Origin: Nocardioides thalensis
GTDB taxonomy: Bacteria > Actinomycetota > Actinomycetes > Propionibacteriales > Nocardioidaceae
Assembly: GCF_013410655.1 (NCBI RefSeq)
Contig: NZ_JACCFP010000001.1
Span: 1,426,001-1,490,000, forward strand
Direction: 5' to 3'
Length of the DNA stretch: 64,000 nucleotides
Under the pieces are notes generated by a model. It saw only the letters and a program-made list of their open reading frames with translations. It had not been told where the DNA came from and made no database searches. Positions 53,306 through 61,118 of this stretch are shown piece by piece; the stretch's first letter is position 1; each line of letters opens with the position of its first letter. A program made the position numbers and the translations under genes.

Positions 53306-55205
53306 CGGCCTGCGGCGCCGTCTGCGACGCCGCCCGGGAGCTCGCGAGGCAGGGGCGCAGGCAGCGGGCGCCCGGCCCACGCAGGGCGACAAGGCCACGG
53401 CGCCGGAGGAGCAGGAGCACGCCCCGATCCCGCTGACCGAGCTCCCCGAGGTGCCCGTGGAGCACACCCACTTCGGCCCGCTCGTCGACGAGCGGGTGGC
53501 GCGGGCCCTGACCAGCATCCAGCAGTGGACCGATCCCGAATGGGTGCTGGTGCGCGAGCACATGGACGTGCTCCACTACCTCAGCCAGGCGCCGATGGTG
53601 TTCGCCCATCCCAAGGCCGACCCGGTCCGACACTTCGTCAACCACGGCGCTGCCTACGGCCGGGAGCCCGAGCCCGGCTTCTCCATGGAGCGCTACCTCG
53701 CCCGCTACCCGCACCGCGCCGGCAGCGGCGCCGCGCCGTACCTCCAGTGGCTGCGCGAGGGCAAGGACGCCGGGGAGATCGCCGACCCGGCGCCCGGCAT
53801 CGAGCTGCTGGCGCCCGCGCTCGGCAGGGAGCCCCACGAGGTCGTCGAGCTCCTCGCCGCGAAGCGCGCCGACCTGCGCGAGCGGTTCCGCACCGGCACG
53901 CTCGGGGAGATGCTCGCGAAGGCGGTCGAGGTCGAGCCGCTGCTGGGCGACGCGTGGAAGGAAGCGACGAGCCCGAAGATCCAGCCGTTCGTCAACGATG
54001 ACGTGGCACGGGTGATCGCCGCCGTGGCGGACGCGCAGGAGCAGGCAGGCTTCCAGCGGGCCCGGCTGGTGATGGTGATCGGCGATCCGCGGTGGGGCGG
54101 CGGCCGCCGGATGGAGGGCCACATCGCCCACGCGCTCGCTCGCAGGATCGACCCGGCCGAGATCGTGGTGATCTACACCGAGCAGGGCGGCGACTCACCG
54201 CCCGGCCGGTTTCCCGCGGGCGTCCGCGAGGTCGACCTCTCGCGGCTGCTGACCAACGGCCCCGACGAGAGCCCGGGGGAGGAGCTGATCGAGCCGGCGC
54301 AACGGCAGCGTGCGCTGGTCGAGCTGATCCGCAGCTTCCACGCCGACGCCGTCGTCGGCATCAACTCGCCCCTGCTCTACAGCTCGATGGCCACGTACGG
54401 GCGGGCCCTGCAGGCCACGGAGCGGCTCTTCTTCGTGTTCTTCTGCAACGAGCAGATGATGCGGGGCAACTGGAAGGGCCATCCCCTCAAGCAGTTCTAC
54501 CGCAACCTCGACCTCGCGACCGGGATGATCACCGACAGCCGGGCGTTGGTCGAGTGGTTCCAGCAGCAGTACCTCGTCGACGACACCGCGCTGGCGAAGG
54601 TGCACGTGTTCAGGGCGCCGGTGGATGCGTCCCTGCCCGTGGCCGCGCGGCCCGAGCCGTCGCCGGGCCGCCGGCCGAAGGTCTTCTGGGCCGGTCGCTG
54701 GGACCGGCAGAAGCGCGTCGACCTCGCGTTCGAGATCGCGCGGCTCATGCCCGACGTCGACTTCGTGATGTACGGCGGCGCGGTGATCGACGGTGTGGGG
54801 ATCGTGCTGGAGCGGCCGGACAACGTGCAGGCTCCCGGCACCTACGCGCACATCACCGACCTCGACCTCGGCGAGGCCGACGCCTGGCTCTACACCTCCG
54901 CCTGGGACGGCGTCCCGAGCCTGCTGCTCGAGGTGGGGATGATGGGTGTCCCGATCGTCGGCACCCTCGTGGGCGGCACCGACGAGGTGCTCGACGAGGA
55001 GGACTGCTGGGTGCTCCCGGCGGACGCCGGTGCCGAGGCGTACGTCGCCGCGATCCGCGAGGTCCTCGCGGACCCCGCCGAGGCCAAGCGTCGCGCCGAC
55101 GCGGTGCGCGAGCGGCTGCTGGCGCAGCGCACCCACGAGGCGTTCACCGAGCACGTGGCGTCGCTGCTGCTCACCGAGCAGCCCGACGCCGAGGGGGAGC
55201 GATGA
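53295..55205 (+). CDS. GT4 glycosyltransferase with N-terminal 'HYL..G..EGR'-type repeats
   Basis: 636 aa from a TTG at 53295 with GAGGA eight bases upstream; GTG 53451 is the alternative. Residues ~90-165 hold two degenerate copies of a short repeat (MDVLHYLSQAP...DPVRHFVNHGAAYGREP; MERYLARYPH...APYLQWLREGKDAGE), resembling repeats found beside glycan glycosyltransferases. The C-terminal half is GT-B: FWAGRWDRQKRVDLAFEIA and DGVPSLLLEVGMMGVPIVG (nucleotide-sugar site). With a UDP-sulfoquinovose synthase nearby, it is a candidate sulfoquinovose transferase, but no sequence feature proves the donor. ATGA overlap with the next gene. Confidence 0.8.
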   Translation: MPGDGLRRRLRRRPGAREAGAQAAGARPTQGDKATAPEEQEHAPIPLTELPEVPVEHTHFGPLVDERVARALTSIQQWTDPEWVLVREHMDVLHYLSQAPMVFAHPKADPVRHFVNHGAAYGREPEPGFSMERYLARYPHRAGSGAAPYLQWLREGKDAGEIADPAPGIELLAPALGREPHEVVELLAAKRADLRERFRTGTLGEMLAKAVEVEPLLGDAWKEATSPKIQPFVNDDVARVIAAVADAQEQAGFQRARLVMVIGDPRWGGGRRMEGHIAHALARRIDPAEIVVIYTEQGGDSPPGRFPAGVREVDLSRLLTNGPDESPGEELIEPAQRQRALVELIRSFHADAVVGINSPLLYSSMATYGRALQATERLFFVFFCNEQMMRGNWKGHPLKQFYRNLDLATGMITDSRALVEWFQQQYLVDDTALAKVHVFRAPVDASLPVAARPEPSPGRRPKVFWAGRWDRQKRVDLAFEIARLMPDVDFVMYGGAVIDGVGIVLERPDNVQAPGTYAHITDLDLGEADAWLYTSAWDGVPSLLLEVGMMGVPIVGTLVGGTDEVLDEEDCWVLPADAGAEAYVAAIREVLADPAEAKRRADAVRERLLAQRTHEAFTEHVASLLLTEQPDAEGER

Positions 55206-55945
55206 GCGCGCCCGACGTGACGGTCGTCGTGACCGCCCACGACGAGTCCGCCGTCTGCGGCCCGACCATGCGCTCCGCCGAGGCCGCGATCGCCGCGGCC
55301 CGGGAGAGCGGCCTGGTCGTCGAGCAGGTCGTCTCGCTCGACGCGCCGTCCGAGACCACGCGGCGCTATTTCCACCAGCCGCGCTTCGACGCCTGGCAGC
55401 GCCGGGAGTACGACGTCCGCGACCTCGGCAAGGTCCGCAACGCGGTGCTGCCCGACACCCGGGGCCGCCACGTGGCGTTCCTCGACGCCGACGACCTCTT
55501 CAGCGAGAACTGGCTGGTGGCCGGCGTCGCCGCGCTCGACGCCGCCGCCGAGGGCAGCGAGCGGGTCATCGCCCACCCCGAGCTCAACATCATCTTCGAC
55601 GCGGCCTCGACGGTGCTGGTCAACATCGCCCAGGACGACCCGCTCTTCACGCCCCACTACCTCTACGTGCGCAACTTCTACGACGCGCTGTGCCTCGCGC
55701 CGCGCGAGGCCTACCTCGAGGTGCCCTACCGGCTCAACGACCTCGCCAACGGGCTGGCCTTCGAGGACTGGACGTTCGCCGTCGAGTCGATGACGGCCGG
55801 CTGGAAGCACGTCGTCGTGCCCGACACGATCATCTTCAAGCGGCGCCGTGACAGCTCGCTCGTCACCGCGAGCAGCAGCCGGAGGTCGGTCATCCGCGCC
55901 CTGCCCGGCATGGCGATAGACCGCGTCCGCGACCTGCCGAGATAG
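55202..55945 (+). CDS. GT2 family glycosyltransferase
   Basis: 247 aa. GT-A fold: TVVVTAHDESAVCGPTMRSAE at the N terminus is split around the nucleotide site, and the metal-binding DxD is in FLDADDLF (residues ~94-101). EDWTF matches the ED motif of the catalytic base. It is short with no membrane segment, so a soluble sugar transferase. The ATG overlaps the GT4 stop (ATGA), indicating coupling; last gene of the epimerase-GT4-GT2 operon. Donor and acceptor unknown. Confidence 0.85.
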   Translation: MSAPDVTVVVTAHDESAVCGPTMRSAEAAIAAARESGLVVEQVVSLDAPSETTRRYFHQPRFDAWQRREYDVRDLGKVRNAVLPDTRGRHVAFLDADDLFSENWLVAGVAALDAAAEGSERVIAHPELNIIFDAASTVLVNIAQDDPLFTPHYLYVRNFYDALCLAPREAYLEVPYRLNDLANGLAFEDWTFAVESMTAGWKHVVVPDTIIFKRRRDSSLVTASSSRRSVIRALPGMAIDRVRDLPR

Positions 55946-55976
55946 CCCGAGTCGGCGCGTCTTCACGCAAAAATGA

Positions 55977-56012
55977 GGCCGAGTCGGCTGGTGATCACCA
56001 GCCGACTCGGCC
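55977..56012. terminator. Perfect 36-bp palindrome between convergent genes
   Basis: The arms GGCCGAGTCGGCTGGTGA and TCACCAGCCGACTCGGCC are exact complements with no loop bases. It lies 31 bases after the GT2 stop and 16 bases before the stop of the CysH-SQD1 gene. Most likely a bidirectional terminator. Confidence 0.85.
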
Positions 56013-56028
56013 CACAGACGCAGGAGGG

Positions 56029-58098
56029 TCAGGCCTTCTGCTCGGCCTTGTCCGCCTTGGCCGCCTCGGCGTACTCGCCCCACACGGAGACGCAGGGGAT
56101 CTTCGACTGGTCGCAGCGGTCGGCGTACTTCTTGGTGATCTCGGTGACCTCCTGCATCAGGCCCTCGCTGAGCGTGATCGGCGTGAGGCCGAGGTGCAGG
56201 AACCGGTCGTTGGCGACGTGGAGCTCGTTCTCGTCGGCCTCGTTGCGCGGGTTCGGCAGGTTGGCGATGGTGGCGCCGGTCCGGTCGGAGATCATCTTCG
56301 CCAGGTCGCGGACCCGGTGGGTCTCGGTCATCTGGTTGAACACCGAGACGCGGTCGCCCTTGGCCGGCGGGTTGTCGATCGCCAGCTGGACGCACTTCAC
56401 GGTGTCCTGGATGTGGATGAACGCGCGCGTCTGGCCGCCGGTGCCGTGGACGGTGAGCGGGTAGTTGATCCCCGCCTGCATGAGGAACCGGTTGAGCACC
56501 GTGCCGTAGTCGCCGTCGTAGTCGAAGCGGTTGATCAGCCGCTCGTCCAGCTTGGTCTCGGCGGTCTGGGTGCCCCACACGATGCCCTGGTGGAGGTCGG
56601 TGACGCGGACGTGGTCGTTCTTGGCGTAGTAGGCGAAGAGCAGCTGGTCCTGGGTCTTCGTCATGTGGTAGATCGACCCCGGGTTGGCGGGGTAGAGGAT
56701 CTCCTGGGTGACCATGCCGTTCTCGCCGGCGTCGACCTGCACCTCGAGGTAGCCCTCGGGGATCTTCATGCCGGCCGTGCCGTAGCCGTAGACGCCCATC
56801 GTGCCGAGGTGCACGATGTGCACGTCGAGGCCCGACTCCACGACCGCCGCCAGCACGTTGTTGGTCGCGTTGAGGTTGTTGGAGACGGTGTAGCGCTTGT
56901 GGCGGCTGCTCTTCATGGAGTACGGCGCCGCCCGCTGCTCGGCGAAGTGCACCAGCGCGTCGGGCTTCCAGTCCTCGAGCAGGTCGAGGAGCTGGCGGTA
57001 GTTGACCGCCACGTCGATGTTGTGGAACGCGATGTTTTTGCCGGACACCTCCTTCCACGCGGCGAGGCGCTCGCCCATCGGCCGGATGGGCGTCAGCGAC
57101 TCACACTCGAGCTCGATGTCGATCTTGCGACGCGAGAGGTTGTCGACGATCGCGACGTCGTAGCCCTGCGCCGAAAGGTGCAGCGCCGTGGGCCACCCGC
57201 AGAAACCGTCGCCCCCGAGGATCAGGACCCGCTTCGCCTTCGATTCGTCGTTCATCTCGCTCATCTCTTCGCTTGGTTCGTTGATCGGTTCATTGTGCGT
57301 CACGGTCGGCGGTCCGACGAACACGCGCACACCGGGCGTGGCTGGAGGGGTGGTGGCCGCCTGCTCGGGCGCGGCGGCTCGCTCGAACTTGCCGGTCACG
57401 GGGTTCAGGTGGATGCCGCACTCCTTGACGGAGTCGACCTCCCACCACCACCGACCGGCCCGCGTGTCCTCGCCGGGGGCGACGGCGCGCGTGCACGGCG
57501 CGCAGCCGATGCTGGTGTAGCCGCGGTCGAACAGCTCGTTGTAGGGCACCTGGTGGGCCTTGATGTAGGCCCACACCTGGTCGGTGGTCCAGTCGAGCAT
57601 CGGGTTGAACTTCTGGAGGCCGTTGACCTCGTCCCACGCGGAGACGGCGAGGTTGCGCCGCGTCGCCCCGTGCTCGCGGCGCAGGCCAGCGATCCACGCC
57701 CTCTTCCCGGCCAGGAACCGCTGCAGCGGCGCGACCTTCCGCACCGCGCAGCAGCCCTCCCGCAGCTCGACGCTGCCGTAGAAGCCGTTCTGGCCGTGTT
57801 CGCGGGTCCACGCCTCCACCTCGGCCGAGTCGGGCGTGAGCATCCGGATGATCGGGCCGTAGCGCCGGTGCACGCTGTGCGCGAGCGCATGGGTCTCCTC
57901 GGGCAGCCGCCCGGTGTCGACGCTGAACACCTCGATGGCGAGGCCGTGGCGCGCGATGAGGTCGGTCATCACCATCGCCTCCGGACCGAAGGCGTTCGCC
58001 AGTACGGCGGGACTCCAGTCGCGCTCGATCTCACGCAGAGTCGCGAGCGTCGCGTCGAGCGCGTCGCGGTACTCCACCGAGGAACCCCCAGACGTCAC
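56029..58098 (-). CDS. Fused APS reductase (CysH) - UDP-sulfoquinovose synthase (SQD1)
   Basis: 689 aa in one frame. Residues 1-240 are an assimilatory APS reductase: [4Fe-4S] ligands Cys116-Cys117 and Cys199-x2-Cys202, plus catalytic Cys227 in KECGIHL, making sulfite. A 45-residue Pro/Glu-rich linker follows. From ~290 the protein is an SQD1-type SDR: GGDGFCGWPTALHL (295-308), Thr433 (LGTMGVYG), Tyr477 and Lys481 (YHMTK), and DLHQGIVWGTQT, which adds sulfite to UDP-glucose to give UDP-sulfoquinovose. The fusion would pass sulfite between halves. In-frame ATGs at 57264 and 57255 could also give a free SQD1 half. I know of no described protein of this kind. Confidence 0.9.
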   Translation of the reverse strand: MTSGGSSVEYRDALDATLATLREIERDWSPAVLANAFGPEAMVMTDLIARHGLAIEVFSVDTGRLPEETHALAHSVHRRYGPIIRMLTPDSAEVEAWTREHGQNGFYGSVELREGCCAVRKVAPLQRFLAGKRAWIAGLRREHGATRRNLAVSAWDEVNGLQKFNPMLDWTTDQVWAYIKAHQVPYNELFDRGYTSIGCAPCTRAVAPGEDTRAGRWWWEVDSVKECGIHLNPVTGKFERAAAPEQAATTPPATPGVRVFVGPPTVTHNEPINEPSEEMSEMNDESKAKRVLILGGDGFCGWPTALHLSAQGYDVAIVDNLSRRKIDIELECESLTPIRPMGERLAAWKEVSGKNIAFHNIDVAVNYRQLLDLLEDWKPDALVHFAEQRAAPYSMKSSRHKRYTVSNNLNATNNVLAAVVESGLDVHIVHLGTMGVYGYGTAGMKIPEGYLEVQVDAGENGMVTQEILYPANPGSIYHMTKTQDQLLFAYYAKNDHVRVTDLHQGIVWGTQTAETKLDERLINRFDYDGDYGTVLNRFLMQAGINYPLTVHGTGGQTRAFIHIQDTVKCVQLAIDNPPAKGDRVSVFNQMTETHRVRDLAKMISDRTGATIANLPNPRNEADENELHVANDRFLHLGLTPITLSEGLMQEVTEITKKYADRCDQSKIPCVSVWGEYAEAAKADKAEQKA

Positions 58099-58137
58099 GG
58101 AAAAGGCCGGGCGAGCCTAGCACCGGCGCCGCCCCGC

Positions 58138-60744
58138 TCAGGCACTCGCGGGTGGGGCCGGTGCCCGAGCCGCGACCCGCTCGGCGTACCGCCGCCAGTG
58201 CTCGCGGTGCGGCGTGAGGTCCTCGCTCCACGGCTTGCCGATGCCGGCGTAGTGGACGATCGCCCAGTCCTCGATCGACTCGACGATCGGCAAGGCGTTC
58301 CACCGGGGCTCCAGCCGCTGGTAGTCGTCGCCGGCCCAGGCGAGCAGGACGTCCTGGTCGTTGAGCCCGAAGTCGGCGACCATCGGCAGGCACCAGTCGA
58401 CGAACCGGTCGGCCCGCAGCCGGGCGAGGTCGAGCACCAGGACCCCCGCGTTGAGGGTGGGCGTGCCGAACGGGTGCTTGGCGGCCATCGCCCGGCGCAG
58501 CTCCGCGGCCCGGTCGGCCGAGAGATGGTCGCCGGCGTTGCGCCACATGTTCTCGACGCGGAAGTAGGACTCGCGCGCCGCGAACGACCGGCCGCCGAGG
58601 TCGATCGCAGCCAGCTCGCAGACGTCGCCCTCGGTCACCGTGTCGATGTCGATGTAGGTGATGCGGTCGAGCTCGGGAAGCAGGTCGGGCAGCAGCAGCC
58701 GGTCCATGGTCGACACGGTGATGTGCGTGATCATCCGGGTGATCTCGCCGTAGTCGACGTCGTCGAACGGCAGGAACGTGATCGCGACCTCGGGGAACGC
58801 CGCGGAGAGCCAGTCCTGGTAGTCCGGGCCCAGGCCGCGCGTGCAGAGCCACAGGTGCAGCGGGCCGCTCGCGTTGGCGACGATCGACTCGATCGTGACG
58901 GGAAGCATCCTCGCGAGGTTCTGGTCGGTGCTCAGGGCGACGTCGGTCGCCCCCGGTGCGGGGGCGGGGCCGACGTCCCGACGGCCGGCCGCGACCTTGG
59001 CGACGAGTGCGCTGCCGTCGACGGCCGCGGTCTCCATGCGGACCGGCGCGGCGAGCCGGGCGCGTGCCTGCTCCACGAGCGGCGCAGTGACCTCGCGCCA
59101 GCGGGCGTAGACCTCGTCGCTCGGGGCGCCGCTGACGACAAGCGGCAGCACCTCGCCGAGCAGGCCGGTGATGCCGTCGCGCATCGCGACGAACGCCTCG
59201 CCCTCGGGCGTCATGTCGAGCAGTCCGTCGAACCGCACGTCCCCGATGGTCTTCGGCCGGAAGGTGACAGGGATCCCGAGCGAGGTGCCAGGGAGGTAGG
59301 AGTGCAGCCGCGAGGTGACGATCCGGTGGTAGCGGCGCTGGTAGTCGTCCAGTCGGTCGATGGCGTCGCGCACGCCGGTCGTCAGGTCCATGAACCGGTA
59401 CTTGTCCTCGACGTTCGTCGACGACTCGATCGGCCGGTTGGCCTTGACCTTGCCGGCCGGGTAGTCGATCGCGGCCACGACACCGGGCTCCGTCCGCACC
59501 TGGTCACGGTCGGGGAAGAGGTTGCCGACCGTGGACGTGACGCAGCCGGTGAAGAACGCGTCGACGCCGGCGCTCAGCAGCAGGTAGACGGTGGTCCAGT
59601 CGCGGCACCCGATCGGGCCGTGCGCCCGGAGGTAGTCGATCGCCTCCGCCGTCAGCAGCTCGACGTGGTTGACGTGGAAGGACGCGAAGATCGGGTTGAG
59701 GTTCGGGTGGTAGGGCATCCCGAACCGCAGCTTCCACATCGGGTGCATGTGCCAGCCGAACGCGACCATCCAGGTGTCCGGTGCGATCGGGTCGCCCTCG
59801 CTGTAGTCGCGGCTGACGGTCGAGAGGTGGACGCGGCCGGCAGGCTCGTCGATCCGGAGCTCGGGACGCACCCGGCCCTGCAGGTCGGTGGCCAGCTCGC
59901 CCAGCCCTGCCTCGCCGGTGAACTCCACCTGCTGGTGGCGGGCGAGATGACCGAGCATCGAGAGCGTCTGGACGTAGTCGCCCACGTTGCGCGACGACCT
60001 GCCCAGGTCCGGCTGGTAGTAGTCGATGACGGCCACCCGGACGGCGTCCGGCGGCGCCGTCGGCGGGGGAGCCGGGTGCGTCCAGCGCCGGAGGTTGGTG
60101 ACGACCTGGGCGACCTCGTCCGGGATCGGCTCGCCGCCGGCCTCGCGGCGCGCCAGCTCGTCGAGGAGCGACCGGGCGCGGTCGGTCTCACCGAAGACCA
60201 GGAGGGGTCCTGCGGCGTTGGCGAGGGCCTCGGTCGCGAGCCGGTCCGGTACGGCGGCGATGCCGAGGGCGACCTCGCGCCCCTCGGGGGTGCCGGAGTG
60301 GAGCGCGCTCGCGATCGCCTCGGCGGGGGCGTGCGTGGCGAGGGCCTCCGCGTCGACGCCGCGGAAGGCGTCCCAGGCGGAGTCGAACAGGAACCGGTCG
60401 TGGTGGATCAGCGCGATGCACAGGTCGGGCAACCAGGGCGACCCCGCACCGGCCGCGCCCATGGCCAGTGCCCGCGCGGTCTGGCGCTCGCGGACGTCGA
60501 GCAGCTGACGGACCGTGGCGACCACTGCCTCGTCGAAGGTGGCCCCGCGGGTGAGGGCGCGCGCGAGCGGCGCCAGCAGGCGGGCCTCACGGGCGGACCG
60601 CGCGGCTTCGTCGACGACCGCGGCGTCGGGCACCGTCCCGTCCTGGACGGGCACCACGGCCGTGCCCAGCGCGGCGCGGGTCAATCGGCGCAGCGCGCGT
60701 TCGGGTGAGCGCGGACCGGAGGCAGCGGGGTCGGAGGTCGACAT
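58138..60744 (-). CDS. Polysaccharide pyruvyltransferase-like domain fused to GT8 glycosyltransferase
   Basis: 868 aa from ATG 60744. Residues 1-225 are helical and unassigned. Residues ~235-530 resemble polysaccharide pyruvyl transferases (VIDYYQPDLGRSSRNVGDYV; FTGCVTSTVGN; TSRLHSYLPGTSLGIPV). Residues ~600-868 are a GT8 transferase: VALSTDQNLARMLPV, DxD as Asp699-Ile-Asp701 (ITYIDIDTV), and LNAGVLVLDL. The protein would add a sugar and a pyruvate-type group, or use the middle domain for recognition only. The catalytic state of the pyruvyltransferase part is unproven. Stop 58138 is 39 bases before the CysH-SQD1 start: one operon. Confidence 0.8.
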   Translation of the reverse strand: MSTSDPAASGPRSPERALRRLTRAALGTAVVPVQDGTVPDAAVVDEAARSAREARLLAPLARALTRGATFDEAVVATVRQLLDVRERQTARALAMGAAGAGSPWLPDLCIALIHHDRFLFDSAWDAFRGVDAEALATHAPAEAIASALHSGTPEGREVALGIAAVPDRLATEALANAAGPLLVFGETDRARSLLDELARREAGGEPIPDEVAQVVTNLRRWTHPAPPPTAPPDAVRVAVIDYYQPDLGRSSRNVGDYVQTLSMLGHLARHQQVEFTGEAGLGELATDLQGRVRPELRIDEPAGRVHLSTVSRDYSEGDPIAPDTWMVAFGWHMHPMWKLRFGMPYHPNLNPIFASFHVNHVELLTAEAIDYLRAHGPIGCRDWTTVYLLLSAGVDAFFTGCVTSTVGNLFPDRDQVRTEPGVVAAIDYPAGKVKANRPIESSTNVEDKYRFMDLTTGVRDAIDRLDDYQRRYHRIVTSRLHSYLPGTSLGIPVTFRPKTIGDVRFDGLLDMTPEGEAFVAMRDGITGLLGEVLPLVVSGAPSDEVYARWREVTAPLVEQARARLAAPVRMETAAVDGSALVAKVAAGRRDVGPAPAPGATDVALSTDQNLARMLPVTIESIVANASGPLHLWLCTRGLGPDYQDWLSAAFPEVAITFLPFDDVDYGEITRMITHITVSTMDRLLLPDLLPELDRITYIDIDTVTEGDVCELAAIDLGGRSFAARESYFRVENMWRNAGDHLSADRAAELRRAMAAKHPFGTPTLNAGVLVLDLARLRADRFVDWCLPMVADFGLNDQDVLLAWAGDDYQRLEPRWNALPIVESIEDWAIVHYAGIGKPWSEDLTPHREHWRRYAERVAARAPAPPASA

Positions 60745-60861
60745 GCCCGCAAACTTAGTGGTTGGTGCGGGCGGGACCGGATTCGGCGCCGCCCTCCGTG
60801 TGATCGACGCGACGCGTCCGCGGCGGGATCGCGGCAGGGTGTCGCGGGTAACGTCGGTGCC

Positions 60862-61053
60862 GTGCTCTTTCTCGTGGTCGCCATGCTCGTGAGCCTCGTC
60901 GTCGCCGGGGCGGTGCTGTTCTACGTGGCCTACCCGCACCGCGGGGAGAAGGCGCCGGGCGTGCCCTGGCTGAGCGATGCGATGGAGAAGGCCGCGGAGG
61001 CCGCGCCCGTCCTCGAGGAGCACGAGGTCGACCTCCTGCGCTCGACCAGGTGA
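60862..61053 (+). CDS. Small single-pass membrane protein (63 aa)
   Basis: One transmembrane segment (residues 2-24, LFLVVAMLVSLVVAGAVLFY), then PHRGEKAPGVPWLSDAMEKA and an acidic cytoplasmic tail. GTG start at 60862; no Shine-Dalgarno is obvious. It lies 65 bases before ftsY in the same direction. The third-position G/C bias supports a real gene. It is unrecognised; a role near the membrane-docked SRP receptor is only a guess from position. It is divergent from the pyruvyltransferase-GT8 gene by 117 bp and marks the right edge of the inserted region. Confidence 0.7.
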   Translation: MLFLVVAMLVSLVVAGAVLFYVAYPHRGEKAPGVPWLSDAMEKAAEAAPVLEEHEVDLLRSTR

Positions 61054-61118
61054 GCGAGCACCCGCGCAGGTAGCAGGCGAATTGCCGGGCCGCCGGGCCC
61101 GGCTGATTGGATAGCGCC

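Noticed and set aside
56194..60708. Rightward open frame of 1504 codons antisense to the CysH-SQD1 and pyruvyltransferase-GT8 genes
   Set aside because: Its translation is low-complexity HRDVVG-type sequence typical of an antisense shadow. The leftward frames carry full catalytic motifs.
49494..60744. A classical genomic island with integrase and flanking direct repeats
   Set aside because: No integrase, transposase, tRNA target or obvious direct repeats at the edges, and no clear base-composition shift was noticed. It is described as an inserted region by synteny only.
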